DNA of 64,000 nucleotides from Opitutia bacterium (GTDB lineage: Bacteria; Verrucomicrobiota; Verrucomicrobiia; Opitutales; Opitutaceae), in assembly GCA_016187925.1 (NCBI GenBank), contig JACPIS010000037.1:152559-216558 (forward strand), written 5' to 3'. The translations under genes and the position numbers were made by a program. The notes under the pieces are model-generated. The model had not been told where the DNA came from. It searched no databases and saw nothing but the letters and a program-made list of their open reading frames with translations. This document shows, piece after piece, positions 47,447 to 55,320 of the stretch; position 1 is the stretch's first letter; each line of letters starts with the position of its first letter.

Positions 47447-49990
47447 ATGTTCCGTCGTAATCTCTGGAAGATCACGCTGTCCGCGGCGATTTTGCTGTGG
47501 GCGGTGTTCACGTTGATGCCGCTGAAGGACCAATCCTTCGGCACCTACGTCAAATCGGAGGCCTCGGCCAAGCAGGCCGACTTCACCAAGCTCATGACCA
47601 AGGTCGACGAGCGCATCCGCACCGGCCGGGCCTCCAGCGTCTACGTGGCGCTCAAGCAGATCGGCCGCGAGGAGAAGCTCGACCTCTCGCAGTACTTCCC
47701 GCAGGTCCGCCTCGAGGCGACGCTGAAGAACGTCGAGAAGCGCAACAACATCCTCCTCGACGAGCTGCTCCGCCGCTCCAAGGGCAAGCTCCAGCTCGGC
47801 CTCGACCTCAAGGGCGGTGTCGCCTTCACGCTCGAGGTCGACCCGAACGTCGCCTCCAAGGACAGCCAGCAGGTCCGCCAGGAGAAGCTCGACAAGGCCA
47901 TCGAGATCATCGGCAACCGCGTCAACGGCCTCGGCGTCGTCGAGCCCATCATCCGCCCGGTCGGCGAGAACCGCATCGAGGTCCAGATGCCCGGCGTGTC
48001 CACCCGCGACAACCCCGAGGTCGTCAACAGCCTCAAGAAGCCGGCCCGGCTCGACTTCAAGCTCGTGCATCCGCTCGCCACACCGCCGATGGAGGTGCCG
48101 CCCGGTTACGAGGCCATGACGCTCGACTACGAGTCGCGCGGCGGCGAGTCCTACACCGAGGAAGTCTACGTCAAGCGCATCCCCGAGATGAACGGGCAGG
48201 CCGTCGCTGATTCTTATCCGGTGATGGACGAATTCGGCCGTTTCAAGATCATCCTCAAGTTCACCAAGGAAGGCCGCGCCCAGTTCGCGCAGGTCACCAA
48301 GGCCATCGCCGACGAGGGCCAGCGCTCCGGCCGCCGCGGCCGCCTCGCCATCGTCCTCGACGGCAAGCTCTACTCGGCCCCCGGCGTCGAGCACGAGATC
48401 GACAGCGACAGCGCCGAGATTTCCGGCTCGTTCTCCCAGCGCGAGGCCATCGACCTCGCCAACGTCCTCAACAACCCGCTCGACCTGCCGCTCGTCATCA
48501 AGGAGCAGTACGAGGTCGGACCTTCGCTCGCCGAGGACGCCGTCTCGAGCGGCGTGCGCGCCTCCATCATCGGCACCGCGGCGGTCGCGGCGTTCATGAT
48601 CACCTTCTACACCACCGGCGGCCTCGTCTCCGTCATCACGCTGGCGGTCAACATTCTCATCATTCTCGGCGTCATGGCCAGCCTCGGTGCCACGATGACG
48701 CTGCCCGGCCTCGCCGGCATCGTGCTCACCATCGGCATGGCCGTGGACGCGAACATCCTCATCTACGAGCGCATGCGCGAGGAGATCAACCTCGGCAAAT
48801 CGCTCTCCAGCGCCAACCAGGGCGGCTACGAGAAGGCGCTCATGACCATCCTCGACGCGCACTTGGTGCAGCTCATCATCTGCGCCGTCATGATCTGGCT
48901 CGGCACCGGCCCCATCAAGGGCTTCGGCGTCACGCTCGCCATCGGCGTGCTCTCGACGCTGTTCTCCGTGCTGATCACCGCACACGTCATCCTCGAGCTG
49001 CTCATCGACTCCGCCGTCATCAAGAAGATGACGATGAACCGCCTCCTGAAGGACATCCAGGTCGACTTCATCAAGTACGGCAAGCCGGCCTTCATCGGCT
49101 CGTGGCTCATCGTGCTGCTCGGCATCGGGGTCGTCCTCTACAAGGGCAACGCCATCTATGGTGTCGACTTCGCCGGCGGCGACGTGGTGAACGTCAATTT
49201 CACCCAGAAGATCGACGCCGCGAAGATCCGCCAGGTCGCCAGCGAAAACAACATCGGCGAGGTCAATCCGACCTACGTCAGCGATCTCGGCGGCGGCAAG
49301 GAGCGGCTCAAGCTCGAGACCGCCTACGGCAAGTCCGAGGCGCTCTTCGCCGCCCTGCAGAAGGCCTATCCCAACGCCGGCCTCCAGAACGCCGGCGGCA
49401 GCCAGATCGGGCCTTCGATCGGCAAGGAGATCGAGTGGAACGCCCTCCTCGCGGTCGGCGTCTCGATGATGACGATCCTCGTCTACATCGCCTTCCGCTT
49501 CGAGTTCGGCTTCGGCATCGGCGCCATGTTCTCGTCGCTGCACGACATCCTGATGACGATCGGCATCTTCGTGCTCTTCGGCCACCAGTTCTCCGCGCCC
49601 ATGGTCGCGGCCATCCTATGCATCGCCGGCTACTCGATCAACGAGACCGTCGTCGTCTTCGACCGTATCCGCGAAGAGCTGAAGCTCAACCCGAGCGGCT
49701 CGCTGCGCGACATCGTGAACAACGCCATCCGCAAGGTTTTCGCCCGCACGATCATGACCGCGAGCACGACCTTCCTCGCGGCCCTCGCGCTGTTCCTCTT
49801 CGGCGGCGGCGTGCTGCGCGACATCTCCTTCACCTTCCTCGTGGGTATCATTACTTCGACCTTCTCGGCCATCTTCATCGCCGCCCAGGTCTTCTATTGG
49901 TGGCACAAGGGTGACCGCAAGCACGTCGAGGCCCACCAGGACATCGCGCCCAAGTACGAGTGGGCCGGCTCTTCCCGCGCATCCGAGTAA
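47447..49990 (+). CDS. secDF: Protein translocase SecDF fusion
   Basis: The 847-residue protein fuses SecD and SecF, which use proton flow to pull exported proteins through SecYEG. The SecD half has QLGLDLKGGVAFTLEV, GNRVNGLGVVEP and the periplasmic P1 domain, then a six-helix block with AGIVLTIGMAVDANILIYERMREE. The SecF half begins near residue 550 with a helix, GVDFAGGDVVNV, and a second six-helix block with IAGYSINETVVVFDRIREEL and MTASTTFLAALALF. It follows yajC by 62 bases. Both halves look complete. Confidence 0.96.
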   Translation: MFRRNLWKITLSAAILLWAVFTLMPLKDQSFGTYVKSEASAKQADFTKLMTKVDERIRTGRASSVYVALKQIGREEKLDLSQYFPQVRLEATLKNVEKRNNILLDELLRRSKGKLQLGLDLKGGVAFTLEVDPNVASKDSQQVRQEKLDKAIEIIGNRVNGLGVVEPIIRPVGENRIEVQMPGVSTRDNPEVVNSLKKPARLDFKLVHPLATPPMEVPPGYEAMTLDYESRGGESYTEEVYVKRIPEMNGQAVADSYPVMDEFGRFKIILKFTKEGRAQFAQVTKAIADEGQRSGRRGRLAIVLDGKLYSAPGVEHEIDSDSAEISGSFSQREAIDLANVLNNPLDLPLVIKEQYEVGPSLAEDAVSSGVRASIIGTAAVAAFMITFYTTGGLVSVITLAVNILIILGVMASLGATMTLPGLAGIVLTIGMAVDANILIYERMREEINLGKSLSSANQGGYEKALMTILDAHLVQLIICAVMIWLGTGPIKGFGVTLAIGVLSTLFSVLITAHVILELLIDSAVIKKMTMNRLLKDIQVDFIKYGKPAFIGSWLIVLLGIGVVLYKGNAIYGVDFAGGDVVNVNFTQKIDAAKIRQVASENNIGEVNPTYVSDLGGGKERLKLETAYGKSEALFAALQKAYPNAGLQNAGGSQIGPSIGKEIEWNALLAVGVSMMTILVYIAFRFEFGFGIGAMFSSLHDILMTIGIFVLFGHQFSAPMVAAILCIAGYSINETVVVFDRIREELKLNPSGSLRDIVNNAIRKVFARTIMTASTTFLAALALFLFGGGVLRDISFTFLVGIITSTFSAIFIAAQVFYWWHKGDRKHVEAHQDIAPKYEWAGSSRASE

Positions 49991-50047
49991 CCGTCAGGCC
50001 AGCGCGCTTGCGCGCAACGCACGTTCGCTGGCCGGTTGCACCCGACC

Positions 50048-51760
50048 ATGCGCTGGAATTACACGCCGGTCCACGCCGCAAGCGTGGAGGCACTTGCCCG
50101 CCAACTGGGCACGAGCCGCATCGTGGCCGAACTGCTCGTGCGCAACGGCCTCGCCGACCCTGAGCCCGCGGGGCGCTTCCTCTCGCCCGCACTCGCCACG
50201 CTCGGTGATCCGTTTCTCGTCGCCAACGTCCACTCGGCGGCCGAGCGGCTGCACCGCGCCCTCGAACAGCGGCAGAGCATCGTCGTCCTCGGCGACTACG
50301 ATGTCGACGGCGTCAGCAGCACCACGCTGCTCGTCAGCGTGCTGCGCCGGCTCGGACTGAACCCGCGCTACGTCGTGCCGCGCCGGCTCGACGAGGGCTA
50401 CGGGCTCACGCGCACCGCCATCGACCGCGCTCTCGAGGGTGGCAAGCCGGACTTGTTCATCGCGCTGGATTGCGGCACGAATTCCCACGCCGAGGTCGCG
50501 CACCTGCGCTCGCTCGGCATCGACGTCATCGTCGTCGATCACCACCGCTCGAAGGACGAACCGCCCGTCGACGCCACGTTGATCAACCCGCACGTCCACG
50601 AGTCGGAGAACGACCACGCCTGGCGCCATCTCTGCACCGTCGGCCTCGTCTTCAAGCTGCTCCACGGCCTGCTGAAGCGGCTGCGCAGCGAGAACTATCC
50701 CGGCGCGCACGACCTCAGGCTGAAGGACTATCTCGACCTCGTCGCGATGGGCACGGTGGCCGATCTCGTGCCGTTGCACGGCGAGAACCGTGTCTTCGCC
50801 CGCCACGGTCTGCGCGTGCTTGCGGAGACGCAGCGCCCCGGTCTGCAGGAACTCATGCGCGTCGCCGCGCTCAAGCCGGAACACAGCGTCACTCCGGTCG
50901 ACATCTCCTTCCGCCTCGGGCCGCGCATCAACGCCAGCGGCCGCCTCGCCGACGCCTCGCTTTCCGTCGACCTGCTGCTCAGCGACGACTGGGCCTTCTG
51001 CCAGAAGACCGCGCGCCAGCTCGACGAGCTCAACCGCGAGCGCCAGGAGATCGAACGCGAGATCACCGAGCAGGCCGAACGCTTCGTGGAGGAAAATTGC
51101 AGCGCGGCGAGCGGCATCGTGCTGTTCGACGAGCGCTGGCACCCGGGCGTCGTCGGCATCGTGGCCGGCCGTATCTCGCGCAAGTACCACCGCCCGACCA
51201 TCGTGCTCGGCAACGAGGGCGACCTCGCGAAGGGTTCCGGGCGCGGCGTCGCGGGCGTGAATCTGGTCGAGCTGCTCGCGGATTGCTCCGATTGCCTGGA
51301 AAGCTGGGGCGGCCATCCGATGGCGGTGGGCGTCTCGCTCAAAAAGCCGCAGCTGGAGGCGTTCCGCGCCCGCTTCGACAAAGCCGTCCGCGGCGCGCGC
51401 GGCGACAGCGCGACCGAACCGACGTTGGAACTTTCCGGCTGGCTGGAAGCGACGGAGATCCACGAGCGGCTGATGAACGAGATCGAGCAGCTGCATCCGT
51501 TCGGGCAGGGCAACCCCGAGCCGCTGTTCGGCGTGCGCGGCGTGCGCATCCCGCGTCCGCCCGAGGTGTTCAAGGAGCAGCACTTCCGTTTCGCCGCGGA
51601 GGACGCCAGCGGACGCCGGCTCAGCGGTGTGGCTTGGAAGCTCGCCAACAACCTGCCGCCAACCGGCAAGCCGCTGGAACTCGTCGTGCAGGTGAACTGG
51701 AATTTCTACAACGGACGCAAGACGCTGCAGCTCGAGCTGCACGACTGGCGCGCGGTCTGA
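50048..51760 (+). CDS. recJ: Single-stranded-DNA-specific exonuclease RecJ
   Basis: The 570-residue 5'-3' exonuclease has the DHH phosphoesterase motifs VVLGDYDVDGVSS, LFIALDCGT and VVDHHRSKD, and the DHHA1 domain with HPGVVGIVAGRI and KGSGRGVAGVNL, followed by the OB domain (HPFGQGNPEPLF). It acts in recombination repair and mismatch repair. I start at the ATG at 50048; a TTG four codons earlier is less likely. Its last codons run into a 23-base degenerate tandem repeat. Confidence 0.95.
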   Translation: MRWNYTPVHAASVEALARQLGTSRIVAELLVRNGLADPEPAGRFLSPALATLGDPFLVANVHSAAERLHRALEQRQSIVVLGDYDVDGVSSTTLLVSVLRRLGLNPRYVVPRRLDEGYGLTRTAIDRALEGGKPDLFIALDCGTNSHAEVAHLRSLGIDVIVVDHHRSKDEPPVDATLINPHVHESENDHAWRHLCTVGLVFKLLHGLLKRLRSENYPGAHDLRLKDYLDLVAMGTVADLVPLHGENRVFARHGLRVLAETQRPGLQELMRVAALKPEHSVTPVDISFRLGPRINASGRLADASLSVDLLLSDDWAFCQKTARQLDELNRERQEIEREITEQAERFVEENCSAASGIVLFDERWHPGVVGIVAGRISRKYHRPTIVLGNEGDLAKGSGRGVAGVNLVELLADCSDCLESWGGHPMAVGVSLKKPQLEAFRARFDKAVRGARGDSATEPTLELSGWLEATEIHERLMNEIEQLHPFGQGNPEPLFGVRGVRIPRPPEVFKEQHFRFAAEDASGRRLSGVAWKLANNLPPTGKPLELVVQVNWNFYNGRKTLQLELHDWRAV

Positions 51761-51890
51761 AAGGCGCGCGGCGGGCGGTGTGAAACGCGCCCGGCGGCAG
51801 GTCTGAAAGGCATGCGGCGCGTAGTGTGAAGGGCGCGCGGCGGGCAGTGGGCAGCGTACCCGGCGTGAGTGCGCAAGGCAGCGCTGGCTG
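51754..51890 (+). repeat. Degenerate 23-bp tandem repeat after recJ
   Basis: About six units with a period of 22-23 bases, e.g. GGTCTGAAAGGCGCGCGGCG, begin in the last recJ codons (the first unit contains its TGA). Units at 51754, 51777, 51800, 51823, 51846 and 51868 grow less similar to the right. Confidence 0.75.
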
Positions 51891-51995
51891 GGTTGAAACG
51901 CACTCCGTGCGCGGGCGAGGGGAGGGCTCGCTGGTCCAAGTGAAACAGCCTTTCTCCGGGGTTTTTTAGAACTGTTTGCGGGGAAAAATTTCTGC

Positions 51996-52023
51996 TTGCT
52001 GTCAGTCGGCGAAGGTCACTTAT
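51996..52023 (+). promoter_or_regulatory. Candidate promoter of tRNA-Arg
   Basis: TTGCTG (51996-52001) and ACTTAT (52018-52023) are spaced by 16 bases and end 15 bases before the tRNA. An ACTTAT element also appears before the ilv leader at 53364. Both boxes are imperfect. Confidence 0.35.
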
Positions 52024-52038
52024 TCGCCGTTCTCTTTC

Positions 52039-52115
<77 letters not shown>

Positions 52116-52117
52116 TT

Positions 52118-52148
52118 TCCCCTCTCGCAAGAGAGGGGTTTTTGCTTT
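52118..52148 (+). terminator. Terminator of tRNA-Arg
   Basis: CCCCTCTC and GAGAGGGG with a GCAA loop are followed by TTTTTGCTTTTT. Confidence 0.92.
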
Positions 52149-52309
52149 TTGGACGCCGCGGCCGGGCCGCCGAGCGCCCGGTATGGGATAACTCGTTGGC
52201 GACTTGCGGCCAAGCGGGCCCGGACGCCGCTATTTCCCTCGCGCCTCAACCGGAGGCAAAGTATGTCTCTGCCGTTAGTGGGCCGATTAGATTTACCTCG
52301 GAGTTGCGC

Positions 52310-53197
52310 ATGGAGCCTTACGCGAACGCACTGAATACAGCCAACACCCTGCTGGGCGGCATGGCGGCGGCGCTGATGACCGTCTTTTGGTTGCGGGTTG
52401 AGCGCACCCCGACCGTCGGGTGGTGGACCGTCGCGGCATGGTGCGCGGTGCCGTCGATCGCGTTGGTCGTCCTGCGTCCGTGGGTCTCTCCGGCGTTCGG
52501 AGTGGTGCTTTCGACCACGCTCTATACTGCGGCCCACCTGTGTCTGCTCATCGGCGTGCTGGTCTATGCCCGCCGACCCGCTCAGGTCCGCCTCGCGGTC
52601 GCTGTCGCGGGTGCGCATTTGGCGGTTCTGTGGTTGCAAAGTGCGCTGCATTCCGGGGTGGAGGCCCGCATGCTGGCCAACTCGTCGGTCTGGGCTGTCC
52701 TGTCCTGGCTGGCGGTTTTCGTTTTCCGCGGCACTGGCGCGATGGAACCCGGACGCTCCTTCGCCTTGCCGCAGGGTGTCTTGATCGTGCATGGCGGCTT
52801 TCACGTTGTACGAGCTGCCGTTCTTCTAGGCGCCTGGGCGCGCGGCTGGGAGCTGCCGGCGCTCCCGCTGATCCAGTCGGTCTCCTTCATCGAAACCGGG
52901 CTCTTCATCGTCGGGATATTCAGTGGTCTGCTGATGCTGTGCATGCTCGATCGCAACCGGCAGCTGGCCCGGGCCCTCGCCGAGGTCCGGACGCTCAGTG
53001 GGTTGCTCCCCATTTGCGCCGGCTGCAAAAAAATCCGCGATGAGAAGGGTTATTGGAGTCGGGTGGAAGAATACCTGGAGGCGCACACCGACTCCCAGAT
53101 TACCCACGGGCTTTGCAACGACTGTGGCGTCCGGCTTTATGGACGCGAGATGTGGGAGCGGGCCCAGCGCGACCATACGGACGTGCTCAAGGTGTGA
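52310..53197 (+). CDS. Membrane protein with C-terminal CxxCKKIRD/CxxC domain
   Basis: The 295-residue protein has about seven N-terminal membrane helices (about 8-220), a short coiled segment (RNRQLARALAEVRTL), then LSGLLPICAGCKKIRDEKGYW...GLCNDCGVRLYG. This tail, with a CxxCKKIRD motif and a second CxxC, is one I know from the ends of response regulators and sensor kinases, where it probably binds metal. Here it is joined to a membrane sensor-like region, without a kinase or GGDEF domain. I start at the ATG at 52310; upstream in-frame sequence begins inside the tRNA terminator. Confidence 0.75.
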   Translation: MEPYANALNTANTLLGGMAAALMTVFWLRVERTPTVGWWTVAAWCAVPSIALVVLRPWVSPAFGVVLSTTLYTAAHLCLLIGVLVYARRPAQVRLAVAVAGAHLAVLWLQSALHSGVEARMLANSSVWAVLSWLAVFVFRGTGAMEPGRSFALPQGVLIVHGGFHVVRAAVLLGAWARGWELPALPLIQSVSFIETGLFIVGIFSGLLMLCMLDRNRQLARALAEVRTLSGLLPICAGCKKIRDEKGYWSRVEEYLEAHTDSQITHGLCNDCGVRLYGREMWERAQRDHTDVLKV

Positions 53198-53339
53198 GCA
53201 GCCCAGCCAATGGCGCGAATAGTCCGTGCGCGTGCGAAGTGCATTGAACGCCAGCAGCTTTTGTCGCCGAGTGCGGGCGAAGCCACGCGCGCCAGGGTGC
53301 GCCTGAATTTACACGACATGTCATAAATCTAAATGACTG

Positions 53340-53369
53340 TTGACGCGTGCCGATCTAATACCCACTTAT
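53340..53369 (+). promoter_or_regulatory. Candidate promoter of the branched-chain operon
   Basis: TTGACG (53340-53345) is a near-perfect -35 box. ACTTAT (53364-53369), 18 bases downstream, is a weak -10. Transcription would start near 53376, just before the leader peptide. A GACATGTC palindrome lies at 53315-53322. Confidence 0.4.
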
Positions 53370-53388
53370 CAGCGCAATTCTTGCAGAA

Positions 53389-53493
53389 ATGACCAACAGC
53401 CGCTCCCTGCTGTCCATCAACTTCCTGGCCACCATTATTATTGTGGTCGTCATTCTGCTTACCCCCAACACCGGGCGGCTTTCCAATACTTAA
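53389..53493 (+). CDS. Leader peptide of the branched-chain amino acid operon (attenuator)
   Basis: A 34-codon ORF, ATG to TAA, whose product is rich in Leu, Ile and Val (14 of 34). Codons 16-24 read Ile-Ile-Ile-Val-Val-Val-Ile-Leu-Leu. This resembles the ilvL leader of enteric bacteria in size and composition. It ends 30 bases before a strong terminator and is followed by ilvD. Ribosome stalling at these codons under shortage of any of the three amino acids would expose segment 53473-53479 for antiterminator pairing. The residues also form a membrane-helix-like stretch, so a small membrane protein is the alternative, but the context favours a leader. Confidence 0.8.
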   Translation: MTNSRSLLSINFLATIIIVVVILLTPNTGRLSNT

Positions 53494-53559
53494 GCAAATC
53501 CAACAGATTTCCCAAAGTAACAAGAAAGGCCGCCCCAACCGGGCGGCCTTTCTGTTTTT
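53399..53559 (+). promoter_or_regulatory. Transcription attenuator of the ilv-leu operon
   Basis: Segment 1 (53399-53407, GCCGCTCCC) can pair weakly with segment 2 (core 53473-53479, GGGCGGC). Segment 2 can pair with segment 3 (53529-53535, GCCGCCC, extended by T-G/T-A pairs) to form the antiterminator. Segment 3 can instead pair with segment 4 (53541-53552) to form the terminator. Segments 2 and 4 share CCGGGCGGC, which makes the two pairings mutually exclusive. A ribosome at the leader stop codon would cover segment 2. Confidence 0.78.
53524..53559 (+). terminator. Attenuator terminator (3:4 hairpin)
   Basis: GAAAGGCCGCCC and GGGCGGCCTTTC form a perfect 12-bp stem with a CAACC loop, followed by TGTTTTT. 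It lies 60 bases before ilvD. Confidence 0.92.
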
Positions 53560-53618
53560 CAACATGAAAAATCCGGCCACCACCTCTTCCTTAACCGCAG
53601 CGCCGCGGTCCTCCGCCC

Positions 53619-55289
53619 ATGAGTGACCTCCGCCGCCACTCCCGTGCCATCACCGAGGGCCCGAGCCGCGCTCCCGCCCGCGCCATGCTCAAGGCCGTCG
53701 GCTTCACCGACGCCGACCTCCAGAAGCCGCTCATCGGCATCGCCAACACCTGGACCGAGATCGGGCCCTGCAATTTCCACCTCCGCGAGCTCGCCGAGGC
53801 CGTGAAGGAAGGCGTGCGCGCCGCCGGCGGCACGCCGATGGAGTTCAACACCGTCTCCATCTCCGACGGCATCACGATGGGCACCGAAGGCATGAAGACC
53901 TCGCTCGTCAGCCGCGAGGTCATCGCCGACTCCATCGAACTCGTCGCGCGCGGCAACTACCTCGACGGACTTGTCTGCCTCTCCGCGTGCGACAAGACCA
54001 ATCCCGGCGTGATGATGGCGCTCGCGCGCGTCGACGTCCCGGGCCTCGCCCTTTACGGCGGCTCGATCAACCACGGCGTGCTCCGGGACAAGGCGCTCAC
54101 CGTGCAGGACGTGTTCGAAGCCGTCGGCGCCTACAGCGCGGGCAAGATCGACGAAAAGGAATTCCACTGCGTCGAGGACGCCGCGTGTCCGACCGCCGGC
54201 GCGTGCGGCGGCCAGTTCACCGCCAACACCATGGCGACCGTCATGGAGGCCATCGGCATCTCGCCCGTCGGCGCGAACGGCATCCCGGCCGTCGATCCGG
54301 CGAAGAAGGCCGCGGCCCGCCGTTGCGGCGAACTCGCCGTCGAGCTCGTGCGCCGCGACCTCAAGCCGTCGCAGATTTTTACCCGCGCGGCGTTTGAAAA
54401 CGCCATCGCCTCGGTCGCCGCCTCGGGCGGCTCGACCAACGCCGTGCTGCACCTCCTGGCGCTCGCGCACGAGGTGAACGTGCCGCTCGCGCTCGAGGAT
54501 TTCGACCGCATCAGCGACGCCACACCGACCATCGCCACGCTCAAGCCGGGCGGCCTCTACACCGCCACCGAGATGCACAAGGCCGGCGGCATGTCGCTGC
54601 TTCTGCGCCGTCTGTTCGAGGGCGGTTTTCTCAAGGGCGATTGCCCGACCGTCACCGGCCGCTCGCTCGCCGACGAGGTGCGCGAGGCGCCCGAGACGCC
54701 CGGCCAGCAGGTCATCCGCCCGACTTCCAAGCCCTTCAAGGCGCATGGCGGCCTCGTCATCCTCCGCGGCAATCTTGCCGAGGAGGGCTGTGTGCTCAAG
54801 GTCGCCGGCAGCAGCGTGCAGAAGCATCGTGGTCCGGCGCGTGTGTTCAACTGCGAGGAGGACGCGATGGCCGCGGTCACCGCGCAGCAGATCAAGGCGG
54901 GTGACGTCGTCGTCATCCGCTACGAGGGGCCGAAGGGCGGCCCCGGCATGCGCGAGATGCTCGGCGTCACCGCCGCGCTCGCGGGCGCCGGCCTGTCCGA
55001 CTCGGTGGCGCTGCTCACCGACGGCCGCTTCTCCGGCGCCACGCGCGGCATGTCCATCGGCCACGTCGCCCCCGAGGCGGCCGTGGGCGGTCTCATCGCG
55101 TTCGTCCACGAGGGCGACATGATCGAGATCGACGTCGCCGCGCGCCGCCTGCACCTCGACGTGCCCGCGGTCGACTTCGCCTACCGCCGCCAGGGCTGGG
55201 CGGGGCCGACCCCGCGTTACACGCGCGGCGTCATGGCCAAATACGCCGCCACCGTTTCCTCCGCCGCGCAGGGCGCGGTCACTTCCTGA
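53619..55289 (+). CDS. ilvD: Dihydroxy-acid dehydratase
   Basis: The 556-residue iron-sulfur enzyme dehydrates 2,3-dihydroxy acids to the 2-oxo acids of valine and isoleucine synthesis. It has NTWTEIGPCNFHL (Cys cluster ligand), CDKTNPGVMMAL, CGGQFTANTM, SGGSTNAVLHLLALAHE and the C-terminal TDGRFSGATRGMSIGHV. First structural gene after the attenuator. Length fits the family. Confidence 0.96.
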   Translation: MSDLRRHSRAITEGPSRAPARAMLKAVGFTDADLQKPLIGIANTWTEIGPCNFHLRELAEAVKEGVRAAGGTPMEFNTVSISDGITMGTEGMKTSLVSREVIADSIELVARGNYLDGLVCLSACDKTNPGVMMALARVDVPGLALYGGSINHGVLRDKALTVQDVFEAVGAYSAGKIDEKEFHCVEDAACPTAGACGGQFTANTMATVMEAIGISPVGANGIPAVDPAKKAAARRCGELAVELVRRDLKPSQIFTRAAFENAIASVAASGGSTNAVLHLLALAHEVNVPLALEDFDRISDATPTIATLKPGGLYTATEMHKAGGMSLLLRRLFEGGFLKGDCPTVTGRSLADEVREAPETPGQQVIRPTSKPFKAHGGLVILRGNLAEEGCVLKVAGSSVQKHRGPARVFNCEEDAMAAVTAQQIKAGDVVVIRYEGPKGGPGMREMLGVTAALAGAGLSDSVALLTDGRFSGATRGMSIGHVAPEAAVGGLIAFVHEGDMIEIDVAARRLHLDVPAVDFAYRRQGWAGPTPRYTRGVMAKYAATVSSAAQGAVTS

Positions 55290-55320
55290 AATCGTTTGCC
55301 GCAATCCACCCCTCATCACT

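Noticed and set aside
53389..53493. Small single-helix membrane protein instead of a leader peptide
   Set aside because: Composition alone would allow it, but the adjoining terminator, the competing pairing and the position before ilvD fit attenuation better.
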